Source of the DNA: Pisolithus tinctorius
Taxonomy: Eukaryota; Basidiomycota; Agaricomycetes; Boletales; Pisolithaceae
Direction: 5' to 3'
NCBI GenBank assembly: GCA_024663395.1
Contig: JANFAH010000123.1
Coordinates: forward strand, 1-64,000
DNA: 64,000 bases
Below, one piece after another: positions 22,802-32,939 of the stretch. Within the stretch, counting starts at the first letter, position 1. Every line of letters starts with the position of its first letter. Below the pieces are notes generated by a model. It did no database searches and had not been told where the DNA came from. It worked only from the letters and a program-made list of their open reading frames with translations. The translations under genes and the position numbers were made by a program.

Positions 22802-24184
22802 ATGGCAACCAAGACTCGCTTCCAACCTCCCCGTGGCCACTCTGCCACCAATCCCAACTCTGCTTCAGCCAGTGGGGCTCACCGTGAAACAGCTCTAGCT
22901 GCATTTGGCACCACTAGGCACTCCCCAGACCCTGTCAGTCCTTTCAGGGGCTTTTCAGCCCGCACATCCAATACCCCCACCCCACATTGTCCCACTGCTC
23001 CCATCCCCAAGGGTGACCCCGGCGATGATGGGCCAGGCGACGATGATGACAACAACCCAGACAATGATGACCCCAGTGATAATGGTCCCAGTGATGATAA
23101 CCCAGAAGATAATGATCCGGAAGACGATCCGGACTTCCCAGACCCGGACACTGAACCCGCAGTCACAGTCTTCGACAGTCTCGTGAAGGCCATCAAGCTG
23201 TTGGCTCACAACGCCTGTACTAGTCCTGAGTCCTCAAGCAGGACCAAGTTGCGTGAGCCCGACACTTTTGATGGTACCGACCCAAAGAAACTTCGCACTT
23301 TCTTCATCCAGTGCAAACTCAATTTCCAAGACCGTCCCCAGGCTTTCAGGACCGACCGCGCCAAAGTCATCTTTGCGCAGTCCTACCTCAAAGGCATGGC
23401 CCTTGAGTGGTTTGAGCCGGACTTGCTCGGGCTCGATGACCCCGATGATCGGCCTCTCTGGATGGACTCCTGGAGGGAGTTTGTCCTGGAGCTACAAACC
23501 ACCTTTGGCCCCCACGATCCAGTTGCTGACGCCGAAAGCCAACTCAACCATTTACATATGAAGGAAAGTCAGCGCATTAACAAATATGTAGTTGACTTCA
23601 ATCGGCTTGCTTCGCAAGTCCGAGGCTACGGAGATGGTGCATTGTGCCATCATTTCTATTCCAGCCTCCCAGACCGAATCAAGGATGAGGTTTGTCGAGT
23701 TGGCAAACCCCGGACACTTCACGAGCTCCACCACCTCACCCAGGAGATAGATGTGTGCTATTGGGAGTGCAAGGAAGAAGTCCAGCGGGCGAGTAGGCAC
23801 CAAGGCTCGTCCAACTCTAGTAATAACAAGTCCGGCGGCTCCAGCAACAACAACCAGCCTAAGACTGGTCAAGATAAATCCAAGACTGGCAACAACAATA
23901 ACAACTCCGGTTCTTCCCCTAAGCCGGCTTCATTGAAGCCAGGCAATAGTAATAACAGCAATTCATCCAAGCCCGAGCCTAGCAAACTCAGGAAGGATGG
24001 GAAACTCACCCCAGAGGAACGCAAGCATCGCCTAGACGGAAACCTCTGCATGTTCTGTGGAGGGTCCAGTCATTTTGCTGACAAATGCCCTAAGAAAGCT
24101 GGAAAGGCCAAAGCTCGCACTGCGGCCACCACCGAGGCCACACTGGCCTCGGGCTTGGGAACTACCCCTGAGACAAAAAAATAG
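22802..24184 (+). CDS. Gag of element C
   Basis: A full 460-codon frame starts at ATG 22,802, 38 bases after the LTR. The head is Ser/Pro/Thr-rich and followed by a very acidic Asp/Asn-rich run (residues about 70-120). The retrotransposon gag domain is at about 150-310 ([18 protein letters not shown], then [17 protein letters not shown]). A low-complexity Asn/Ser/Gly/Lys stretch follows (about 330-400), and the end carries one knuckle [14 protein letters not shown] (CX2CX4HX4C). It ends in TAG right after seven A residues. Gag builds the particle and binds element RNA. Confidence 0.9.
   Translation: MATKTRFQPPRGHSATNPNSASASGAHRETALAAFGTTRHSPDPVSPFRGFSARTSNTPTPHCPTAPIPKGDPGDDGPGDDDDNNPDNDDPSDNGPSDDNPEDNDPEDDPDFPDPDTEPAVTVFDSLVKAIKLLAHNACTSPESSSRTKLREPDTFDGTDPKKLRTFFIQCKLNFQDRPQAFRTDRAKVIFAQSYLKGMALEWFEPDLLGLDDPDDRPLWMDSWREFVLELQTTFGPHDPVADAESQLNHLHMKESQRINKYVVDFNRLASQVRGYGDGALCHHFYSSLPDRIKDEVCRVGKPRTLHELHHLTQEIDVCYWECKEEVQRASRHQGSSNSSNNKSGGSSNNNQPKTGQDKSKTGNNNNNSGSSPKPASLKPGNSNNSNSSKPEPSKLRKDGKLTPEERKHRLDGNLCMFCGGSSHFADKCPKKAGKAKARTAATTEATLASGLGTTPETKK
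24175..24181 (+). promoter_or_regulatory. Probable -1 frameshift site A-AAA-AAA between gag and pol
   Basis: Seven A residues in the phase X-XXY-YYZ sit directly before the gag stop TAG (24,182-24,184). A slip of -1 here enters the frame that is open from 24,181 through the whole protease. No other open entrance to pol is seen. The stop codon next to the slip may help pausing. Confidence 0.6.
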
Positions 24185-27100
24185 GTAGCAGCTCCCAGGA
24201 CTCCGCACAATCTGGGAGCTGCATTGACTCCGGTTGTGCAAACTTGGAGGCTCATCTCAATGCATCCACTCTTTCCAGTCCGAACTCTTTAACCCCCTAT
24301 GTCACATTAGAAAACCCAGATCTACCTCGGCTTCGTACTTTAGTGGACTCTGGTTCCACTCACTGTTTTATAGATAATCATTTTGCTAATCAACATTCAT
24401 TTACCCCTTACTCGGTCTCACCAATCCGACTCTGGCTTTTCGATGGAACGTCCACCTTCACCATAACCCAGGCAGTAGATGTCAATATTCACTTCACATC
24501 CAGCGATGTCACCCCGGTAACCCTGTTTTTAGCCCCGTTGGATTCTGAGTGTAAGATAGTTCTTGGACATGACTGGCTCACCTGCTACAATCCATTGATT
24601 GATTGGGTATTGGGCAGTCTAACATTCCAGACTCCTGCATAAGGAATGCCAACCCCGTCGACACCCCCTGTAAGCCTGGTTTCCACTGGCCTCCCTGACT
24701 CTGGTCCTAGCGACCAACCTGGCCTTGCGCCATCTGTACCGGTCTCCGACTCCCCAGCTCGCACCCCCCTGAAGGCCCCCCTGGTTTCCCTGATCAATGC
24801 AGCCACCTTCGTGCATGCCTGTAAACTGGAAGGGTCTGTCCAGTTCCAACTTCAACTCTGTCCCTTGGACTCAGCTCAAGCCCAATTGGCCTCGGCCTCC
24901 CCTCCTCCGGCCTTACCCAATGTACCGGAAGAGTACCATGACTTCGCTGATGTATTCAGCAAGGCCAAGGCCTCGGCACTCCCACCACACCGGGAGTATG
25001 ACCTGAAGATAGAGCTCGAAGAAGGAACAACCCCACCCCTCGGCACCATCTACTTGCTGTCCTCGGTTGAGCTCCAAGCTCTCCAGACTTTCATTGATGA
25101 AAACCTCACCACTGGATTCATTCAGCCTACTTCATCCCCTTATGCTGCACCGGTCCTCTTTGTCAAAAAGAAGGACGGCTCCCTCCGGCTTTGTGTAGAC
25201 TTCCGCGGCCTCAACAAGATCACTAAGAAGGACTGATACCCACTACCACTCATCTCCAATCTCTTGGATTCACCAAGCCGAGCCAAGATCTATACTAAGA
25301 TTGATCTCTGGCATGCCTACCATCTCGTCCAGATTGCTCCGGGCGATGAATGGAAGACTGCATTCCGGACTCGGTATGGATCCTATGAGTGGTTAGTGAT
25401 GCCTTTCGGCCTCACCAATGCCCCAGCCACCTTCCAGTGCTTTGTCAACACTATCTTCGCAGATATGTTAGACGTCTGCATAGTCGTCTACTTAGATGAC
25501 ATCTTAATCTACTCCGGAGATAAGGAGTCTCACAAGCAGCATGTCCGAGAAGTCCTCCGCCAGCTTTGGCTTCATGGCCTTTATGCGAAGCCGGAGAAGT
25601 GCGAGTTCCACTCGGACTCGGTTGAATACCTCAGATTCCACCTCTCCCCTGCCGGCCTCACGATGTCCAAGGAAAAGGTCCAGACCATCTGCGATTGGCC
25701 TGAGCCTCGCAAGGTCAAGGACATTCAGTCTTTCCTCAGATTCGCCAACTTTTACTGCCGGTTTATCTTTAATTACTTGGACATCGTCATACCACTGACT
25801 TGGCTTACCCGCAAGGGGGCTCCTTGGAACTTCTCTGAGGAGTGCCACCGATCATTCAACAACCTCAAGGCCGCCTTCACCACCACGCCAGTCTTAACTC
25901 ACTTCATCCCCGGGGTCCCTATCACTGTCGAGACCGATGCATCGGACTACGCCATCGCTGGCATTCTGTCTATTACTTGTGGCGATGGCCAAATACATCC
26001 GGTCGCTTTCTACTCCCGGACCTTGACCGCCCCGGAATTGAATTATGACACCCACGACAAGGAATTGCTTGCTATTTTCGAAGCATTCTGGACCTGGTGC
26101 CATTACCTTGAGGGCTCGGCCTCACCGGTCGACATTGTTACCAACCACAAGAATCTCGAGTACTTCTCTACCTCCAAAGTACTCACCCACCGCCAAGCTC
26201 GCTGGTCAGAATTCCTTTCACAATTCAATATGATCATCAGGTTCAGGCCCAGTAAGCTCGGGGCTAAGCCCGACGCCCTAACTAGATGATGGGACATCTA
26301 CCCCAAAGAGGGGGATAGCAGCTATGCCCGAGTGAACCCGCAAAACCTGAGACCAGTTTTCACCCAGGAGCAGCTAGCGGTCTCCCTTCATGCAACTTAC
26401 CTAGAGTACCCGGTCTTACGAGCAGTTGCCTTAATGGATGTTGAGAAACTTCATAATGATATCCTGACCGCACTGCCAGATGACCTGGTCTCACAATTCC
26501 ACCTGTCCGACATGTCTGATCCCCAGTGGTCAGTAGATGACACTGGTTTCCTTTGTCTTGATGGAAGGATCTACATGCTGGACTCAAATGATCTCTGTCT
26601 TAGGGTCTTGCGGCTTAAGCATGACCATCCCCTGTCTGGCCACTTCGGCCAAAACCAAACCCTAGAACTCATTTGGCATGAATATACCTGGCCTGGCCTC
26701 AGGACATTCGTCAAAGACTATGTCCAGTCTTGCACAGCCTGCGCTCGGGCTAAGGTCCCCCACCATCGGCCTTACAGTCTCCTCAAGCAACTTCCGGTGC
26801 TGGAGAAACCATGGAATTCCATCTCTATGGATTTCATTGAGCAACTTCCAGCCTCAACTGGCTTCACGGCCATCCTCATCGTAGTTGACCGGCTCTCCAA
26901 GCAGGCCATATTCATCCCAACCCACAACACTATCACAGCCCCAGAACTCGCCAAGTTATTCCTACTCCATGTCTTCTCGAAGCACAGAGTACCGGCCCAT
27001 GTAACCTCAGACCAAGGCTCGGAGTTTGTCTCGCACTTCTTCCAGTCACTTGGCAAGGCCTTAGATATGCGCCTACACTTCACCTCGGGCTACCACCCCG

Positions 27101-27900
27101 AGGGTGATGGCCAGACTGAAAGGACCAACCAGACACTGGAACAGTACCTCCGAGTCTACTGTAACTACCAACAGGACAACTGGGCCGACCTATTACCCTT
27201 GGCCGAGTTCGCTTATAATAATGCCCCTAGCGCTACTACCGGTGTTTCACCCTTCTTTGCTAATAAGGGCTATCACCCTAACATCTCGGTATACCTGGAG
27301 CGTGACCTCACCTCCGCTCGGGCTCGTGACTATGCAGTCGACTTAGACTCACTGCATCAATACCTACGGGAAGAAATGTCCCTTGCACAACAGCGTTACC
27401 AGGGCCCGGCCGATGCTAAACGCATGCCGGCTCCAGACTTCAAGGTCGGTGACCAGGTATATGTAAAAGCCAAATACTTCTGGTCAACTTGGCCTTCCAA
27501 GAAACTTTCAGAAAAGAATCTTGGGCTGTATCTGGTCATAGCTCAGGCCGGTACCCACTCGTTCACACTGCGCCTGCCGGACTCAATGCGCGCAGTCCAC
27601 CTGGTCTTCCACGTCTCCCAACTCGAGCCGGCCGTCCCTAATACCATCCCGAACTGGACTCAGCCACCACCCCCACCAGTTGAGGTCGATGGTGAACTAG
27701 AGTTTGAGGTAGCGGAAATCCTCGACTCTAAGGTTGACCAGCATCACCGGTGTTGGCTTCAATACTTAGTCTGGTGGACCGGCTACGAAGGGACTGACGA
27801 AGAAACTACATGGGTACTTGCTACCGAACTTGATAATGCCTCTGATCTCGTGCAAGAGTTTCATTCCCGCTATCCTAATAAACCCGGCCCCTTCCAATGA
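24181..27900 (+). pseudogene. Pol polyprotein of element C (three in-frame stops)
   Basis: One frame runs from the slip site to the stop at 27,898-27,900. The protease has [12 protein letters not shown] (24,338 on). RT has [32 protein letters not shown] and the YLDD site (25,490-25,501). RNase H has VETDASDYAIAG. Integrase has HPLSGHFGQ, CTACARAK, SMDFIEQLP, TSDQGSEF and GQTERTNQ. A chromodomain ends it (VAEILDSKVDQ, LVWWTGYEGTDEETTW). Stops interrupt at 24,640 (TAA), 25,234 (TGA) and 26,287 (TGA). Both TGA codons stand where KKDRYPLP and TRRWD are expected, so CGA to TGA is likely. Otherwise all catalytic residues are in place. Confidence 0.9.
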
Positions 27901-28088
27901 GGACCGGCTTCGACTGGCCTCAGCTTTCTGTTTCTGTTTTCCTATCGGTATCTAGTGTTCCTTTGATCTCTTACTTACTTTGTTTCCCCTTTCTTGTTTT
28001 CCCTTACATTACTATAGAACACTGGACACCGGACACCGGGCACGTCACATTCGTGGAGAAGGGTAACAAGGGCACTACGCTATGAAAC

Positions 28089-29126
28089 CTACTCAGCCAT
28101 GCTCTCATCCTCCACTTCGGACTCTTCCTCCTCATCCTTGCCGTGTGCTTTCAACCACTCGGCCTCCCCGCGTAGCTCTTCGGAGTCGAGCTTGGAAGAG
28201 CCCGAGTCCGAGGGCGAGACTGCCATGCCGAAGCCGTAGGACTTGTCGAGCATTGCCTCGAGCGCGTCGGCGATCCTACCAGAATTTTCGGCCATGGTCT
28301 CATGGGCCTCAAAGAGGCCTGCCAGGTTGTTGGTGATGAGTCCCGCGACGTCGATGAGCCGCTTGAGCTTGTCCTCTAAGCCCGAGAACCCACCTGCTAT
28401 GGCCTTTCTCTCCCTGCTCCCACCGGTCTTGGGCTCATCGATCTCTAGCACCTCGGTCGGTTTCAACTTCGCCCGTTTCTTCTGGCTGGGCCCAGGCTCA
28501 GGCAACTCCTCGTCGGCTTTCCATTTCTTCCCCTTGTCAGCCTTGGTAGTGGCCTTGGGACCAGCCTCGGCATCCTTCCTGTCTCCTGGCCACCGGCACT
28601 TGCCTTTAGATCGGTTGCAGTGCACGCAGGCAACCCTTTTCTTATTGCCATCTACGAGGAACTTGCAGACGACCTGCGCCCGAGTGCAACGGGTACAGCT
28701 AGAGGTTGTTAGATGAAAAGAGCGCAGGTGGTAGAGAAATACTCACCCAGGGTCCATCACTACCCTCTTCACTTCACCCCCAGGCTCACCACTAGTGCCC
28801 CCAGCACCGGCCTCGGCCTTGCGCTTGTGCTTGGCCTCCCGCCTCTCCTCCTCTTTGCGTACTCTCCTCTCCTCGGCCTCCCGCACTGCCTTCTCGGCCT
28901 CAATCCACTCCCTCTCCACTCTCTCAGCCTCCAGTCACACCTGCTCTTCCCGCCAGGCTTGCTCTGCTGCCTTTCACCTCTTCCTTTCCTTCGACTTGGC
29001 CTTCATCACTTCCTCCTTGTCATCGGTGTCATATCAAATGGTATTGTCCGACACCTGGGTCCAGTCGACAACGACCCGGCCTTTGTCGTTCTTGTCTGTC
29101 ATGGTGATCGGCCTTGATTCGGACAT
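28089..29126 (-). pseudogene. Antisense gene of element C with two CX2CX6C motifs and one intron
   Basis: The gene starts at ATG 29,126 on the minus strand (MSESRPITMTDKNDKGRVVV). Exon 1 encodes a long Glu/Arg/Lys-rich helix (EEERREAKHKRKAEAGAG) up to 28,747. A 48 bp intron (28,699-28,746, GTGAGT...CTCTAG) follows. Exon 2 begins inside MDPGCTRCTRAQVVC and continues to VACVHCNRSKGKC, giving CX2CX6C, 11 residues, CX2CX6C. A Lys-rich region, a helical segment (LEDKLKRLIDVAGLITNNLAGL) and an acidic C-terminus to 28,089 come next. Three TGA codons in exon 1 (28,937-28,935, 28,976-28,974, 29,036-29,034) are likely former CGA. The spacing suggests a small zinc-binding, possibly DNA-binding module, but the function is unknown. 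Confidence 0.75.
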
Positions 29127-29235
29127 GATGGTTAGGATGAGAAAGAAAGATGCAAAGGGCTTAGTGAGCCACAAGTATCATTTTTTCAAACTCAGCTTAC
29201 CACTCTCGCAGGGGTCTCATGGGTTCGACCCCTAA

Positions 29236-29246
29236 GAGGGGGATAC
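29236..29246 (+). promoter_or_regulatory. Polypurine tract of element C
   Basis: AAGAGGGGGA precedes the 3' LTR by a few bases, where RNase H leaves the primer for plus-strand DNA synthesis. Confidence 0.6.
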
Positions 29247-29770
29247 TGTCATAGTCATGCCTCGACTCCAGCTGTACTCGGCCTCACGCTCACTCAGTCT
29301 GGCCTCGGCCTCGCTAATCCTGTATCTCCAGTTGGTCTAGCATGGTAGACACTGCTTTGCAGTGTCCGTCACTTCGGCTAGGTCCTGCCCAGTCCTGTCT
29401 CCGGTCCACCTGTCCTGGTCTCCGCTACCTTAGTCATACGTTAGTAATCCTTGTCTTACCAATCGTCTTAGCAATCCTTGTGAGACCGGCATTACTGGTC
29501 TCTGTACTATAGTTGTTTCTAGTATATAAACTCGTAGATACTTGGCCTGTAGACCTCAGTCTGAAATCAACTAAGTTAACCCTGATAACCCCACTTCAGC
29601 CTCAGACTCAGACTGAGACCCACACAAGGGAATAGTGCTGTATCCTCAGTCGCTAAGTCCAAACAGTCCAACCATCTGAACCCTCGACTTCACTCCTGAT
29701 CCCAACCCCTCGGCTTCACGCCCGCTTCGGTCTCCAGTCCAGCCTCAACCCAGACATCCCGTACTTGACA
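29247..29770 (+). repeat. 3' LTR of element C
   Basis: Same 524 bp length and ends as the 5' LTR, followed by GCAAC. Many differences from the 5' LTR are CG in the 5' copy and TG or CA here, for example in the run of Ser/Arg-like TCGG words near 29,585-29,610. Confidence 0.95.
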
Positions 29771-30168
29771 GCAACCCCAACCCAGAAGAAATGCAGCAGC
29801 TCTTGCAAATTCCAGTGTTCCACAAGAAGATTCAAGAATACATCCAGGAGAATATATGGGCCCATCTGGACAACATTATGGAAGAGGATTTGAAGACGAT
29901 GCCTCGAAACTTGCAAATGGCATATTCACGGCCACCTGACCCCACTGCAGATGATTGGGCAAAAGAAAGTCACATGCTTGAGTGACAGCTTCTGTGATCT
30001 CAACAGCTTCACACCTGTTCCTGCTCTACATGTCTTTGGGTCCAAATGGGCAACTTCTATGTCAACGATGTGCACCCTGGCCTCTCAGTGAAGAAGTCTA
30101 TGTCAATGAAAAGGGGAACTGGAGACCAAAGAGAACCCATGGGTATATCAACAATTATTGTCCGTTGA
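29771..30168 (+). pseudogene. Helitron Rep protein, middle piece
   Basis: The Rep sequence continues after element C: NPEEMQQLLQIPVFHKKIQEY, then MPRNLQMAYSRPPDP. After stops and a shift near 29,985-30,060 it goes on with APWPLSEEVYVNEKGNW and YINNYCPLI. The piece ends at a TA where the fold-back element inserted and continues at 31,750. Confidence 0.75.
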
Positions 30169-30177
30169 TACAGTGGC

Positions 30178-30380
30178 TCAAAAAACTGACTGCATGTTTG
30201 TATGTTTTACATTAGTTATGACTAAACACAATAACCCCTAACCCTAGCCCTAAACCATGAGTGTATGAAATAGGGTACTTACTCTTGGCTTTCTATTGGT
30301 CCATCAATCAAGTGATTTGGATAGGAATTGATAGAATAGCAGCCATTTGAAAATGACATGTCATGCAGTCAGTTTTTTGA
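30178..30380 (+). repeat. 203 bp MITE-like module, left arm
   Basis: Bounded by TCAAAAAACTGACTGCATG and its exact reverse complement (ends at 30,380). Contains a run of telomere-like words (CCCTAACCCTAGCCCTAAACC) at about 30,236-30,256. The mirror copy is at 31,538-31,740. Confidence 0.7.
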
Positions 30381-30419
30381 CTTTAAGTTTTGATTACATA
30401 GTTTTGAGTTTAACAAAGT

Positions 30420-30725
30420 TTAAAATGCTGTGAGTTGTTTACTAATGCTTACATGGTATATCACATGGTCTATTTGATGATTTGTCATCATACACACAAT
30501 GCCAAACAATGAATTGGGTCCATCAAGGCTCCCTCTTCTACCCCAACTCATGAAACCATCCTCCTGGTCCATCTGGGCCATTTTCTCAGAGTAATCCCCA
30601 TAAATATTGGCACCCACTACAGTAATGTCATCAGGGTATATGTCCAACACAATCAAACCCTTAAAAAACCTGCTTTCAGTCATCCCTGTGCTGTTTCCCC
30701 CACCCATACCTGAAATGTTCTGCAC
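30420..30725 (-). other. Mirrored 101-codon ORF, left arm of the fold-back element
   Basis: Starts MQNISGMGGGNSTGMTESRF and ends SISKQLTAF. It differs from the right-arm copy (31,193-31,498, plus strand) by one residue, Ile for Met at position 4. No known domain. The two ORFs point outwards from the centre. Coding is uncertain; near identity follows from the arms themselves. Confidence 0.3.
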
Positions 30726-31192
30726 TTAATCAGTACTGAGACAGCTGAAAATGCCATGGAGGTCAATCTGGCACATCAGAAAATGATGAACAAACAAAAC
30801 ACCTTTTAGCCAGTACATTTTCACCACAGTACAATTAGTTTCAATGCTGGGGTGAGACAAAACATTCCTGTGCACTTCAGGTGGCATGGGAAGCACAGCT
30901 AGACTGTGCTCTCAGCTGACTGTGGATGACTGGGAATGGGTGATATGGTCATATAAGACCATAGGTAATACCCAGGCCTAGATGGTTTGATGGAATCTCC
31001 TTCCTAGCAGTTCAGTGGACTATCCCCCCCAGGGCACCTGGACTGTAATGAAGGTTTTCAGCTCACCCTAGCCCTCAACCCAGCACCCTCAAGGTGGAAA
31101 CCCACCAGATAAGAGGTGATTGGATTGTTGGTCATGTTTTAGAGTGCCAGATTAACCATCATGGCTTTTTCAGCATTCTCAGTACTGATTAG

Positions 31193-31498
31193 TTGCAGAA
31201 CATGTCAGGAATGGGTGGGGGAAACAGCACAGGGATGACTGAAAGCAGGTTTTTTAAGGGTTTGATTGTGTTGGACATATACCCTGATGACATTACTGTA
31301 GTGGGTGCCAATATTTATGGGGATTACTCTGAGAAAATGGCCCAGATGGACCAGGAGGATGGTTTCATGAGTTGGGGTAGAAGAGGGAGCCTTGATGGAC
31401 CCAATTCATTGTTTGGCATTGTGTGTATGATGACAAATCATCAAATAGACCATGTGATATACCATGTAAGCATTAGTAAACAACTCACAGCATTTTAA
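31193..31498 (+). other. Mirrored 101-codon ORF, right arm of the fold-back element
   Basis: Starts MQNMSGMGGGNSTGMTESRF; otherwise identical to the left-arm ORF. A hydrophobic core (LIVLDIYPDDITVVGANIYG) and a GPNSLFGIVCMM segment are visible. No family recognised. Confidence 0.3.
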
Positions 31499-31537
31499 AC
31501 TTTGTTAAACTCAAAACTATGTAATCAAAACTTAAAG

Positions 31538-31740
31538 TCAAAAAACTGACTGCATGACATGTCATTTTCAAATGGCTGCTATTCTATCAATTCCTATCCA
31601 AATCACTTGATTGATGGACCAATAGAAAGCCAAGAGTAAGTACCCTATTTCATACACTCATGGTTTAGGGCTAGGGTTAGGGGTTATTGTGTTTAGTCAT
31701 AACTAATGTAAAACATACAAACATGTGGTCAGTTTTTTGA
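31538..31740 (-). repeat. 203 bp MITE-like module, right arm
   Basis: Mirror copy of 30,178-30,380 with the same length, and the telomere-like words read as GGTTTAGGGCTAGGGTTAGGGG at 31,662 on. Confidence 0.7.
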
Positions 31741-31749
31741 GCCACTGTA

Positions 31750-32919
31750 CTAACAAATTTGCAATGCAACAATGACATTAAGATTAACACCAATGGCAAG
31801 GATATGAAGGACATTACATTTTTTGTTACTGCATATGCCACAAAGAAACAAAAAAGGTCTCATAACCCTTCCATGCTAATGGCATCAGTGTTGGCCTACC
31901 ATGAAAACAATCCTCAGTATGAGGACCTACAGGAATGCAACTGACTGCTACTATATCACTGTATCAATGTCATCAACCGCGAGGTGGAATTGTCAGGACT
32001 GCAGGTGGTGTCTTACATCATGGGTTATGGGGATACATTCAGGTCACACAGTTACACACCATTATACACCAGTGTGCTGTTCTTGGCCATCAGACAAATG
32101 TTTCCAAACCTTTCAACCACAAAAGTTGACAGGTAAGTATGGAGCCATGTATGATATTGGGACCAAATACTCATCTCCCTGTGATCAGAACTGCGGAGGG
32201 GCACACAGATTCATGTGACATGGAGCGCATTACAGATGATGTCAAACCTGATGACGCTGAACTGCCAGAGGTTAGCAGAAACAGAGATGTAAGCTCAGCA
32301 TAATCAAATGAGGCATGTTAATAACAAATGTATTCAGGAGGATGGCGAGATGGTCACTCTTCCAATGAACATGGCAATGTTTATACATGTTCACAGCTTG
32401 ATGATTATCTTTTCTGTGGCTTGGAAATGGACCATTGCAGCCTTTTAGCATTTGTAGTCAATACATGGGAAGAAACTTATACACTGCTCATTGCACATGA
32501 ACAGATGGAGGATGTCACCCCTAAACGAGGCTGGCCAGCTTCATGTGCAATTGCATTACATGAACAATCATCCAAGAAAAGACACACACCATTGTGTTTT
32601 TTGAGCCCAAGGTCACAACACACTACCACAAATATCAGGGCCATGGTTCCCTTGAGTGGACACCAGTAATGAATTCTACTGTGCATGTATGCTTGCTCTT
32701 TTGAAACCATGGCAGACTGCTGAAGACCTCAAATGTAATATGGCATCTTGGATCGAAGAGTTCGACTCATTTAAGGCACAGATGGGGCCTTGCCATAGAC
32801 AGATTCTGGCAGGAATACAATTCTATTATGATTCAAGAGCTGCATGCAACACCATGTCAATGGAGGCATCAATGTTTCCAAGGCAAATACATGAGTACCT
32901 TGAGACAGCTTACCCTTAG
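31750..32919 (+). pseudogene. Helitron Rep C-terminal part and linker to helicase
   Basis: Rep resumes with MQCNNDIKINTNGKDMKDIT, and the tyrosine-bearing helix follows (FFVTAYATKKQKRSHN; the Tyr before KKQ is where the nicking Tyr usually sits). INREVELSGLQVVSYIMGYG and the YTPLYT segment come next in shifted frames. The 32,656-32,919 piece (MLALLKPWQTAEDLKCN, then ILAGIQFYYDSR) is the linker that normally precedes the helicase. Frame changes occur near 31,942, 32,130 and 32,400. Confidence 0.8.
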
Positions 32920-32939
32920 ATGAGGATGGGGAGCTGTGT

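Larger units (their letters stand above)
22240..29770 (+). mobile_element. 7.5 kb Ty3/gypsy chromodomain retrotransposon (element C)
   Basis: Two 524 bp LTRs (22,240-22,763 and 29,247-29,770) begin TGTCATAGTC and end TTGACA. GCAAC lies on both sides (22,235-22,239 and 29,771-29,775), a 5 bp target duplication. Gag, pol with protease-RT-RNase H-integrase-chromodomain, and an antisense gene are all present. Only three stops lie in pol and no shift was seen except the expected one between gag and pol, so this is the youngest full element in the window. The LTRs differ mainly at CpG sites. It is inserted in the Helitron Rep gene. Confidence 0.95.
30171..31747. mobile_element. 1.58 kb fold-back element, TA target, Tc1/mariner-like ends
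   Basis: The ends are perfect inverted copies (CAGTGGCTCAAAAAACTGAC), flanked by TA on both sides (30,169-30,170; 31,748-31,749). TA duplication and a CAGTG start are typical of Tc1/mariner/pogo elements. The inverted arms are about 600 bp long and close to identical over most of their length. The unique middle is about 340 bp and encodes nothing recognised. Each arm contains a 203 bp module with its own 19 bp inverted ends. No transposase is encoded, so it is non-autonomous. It interrupts the Helitron Rep gene. Confidence 0.8.

Noticed and set aside
28713..29235. Plus-strand Leu/Ser/Cys-rich ORFs at the 3' end of element C
   Set aside because: They are the reverse of the Glu/Arg/Lys-rich exon of the antisense gene, which has proper splice sites.
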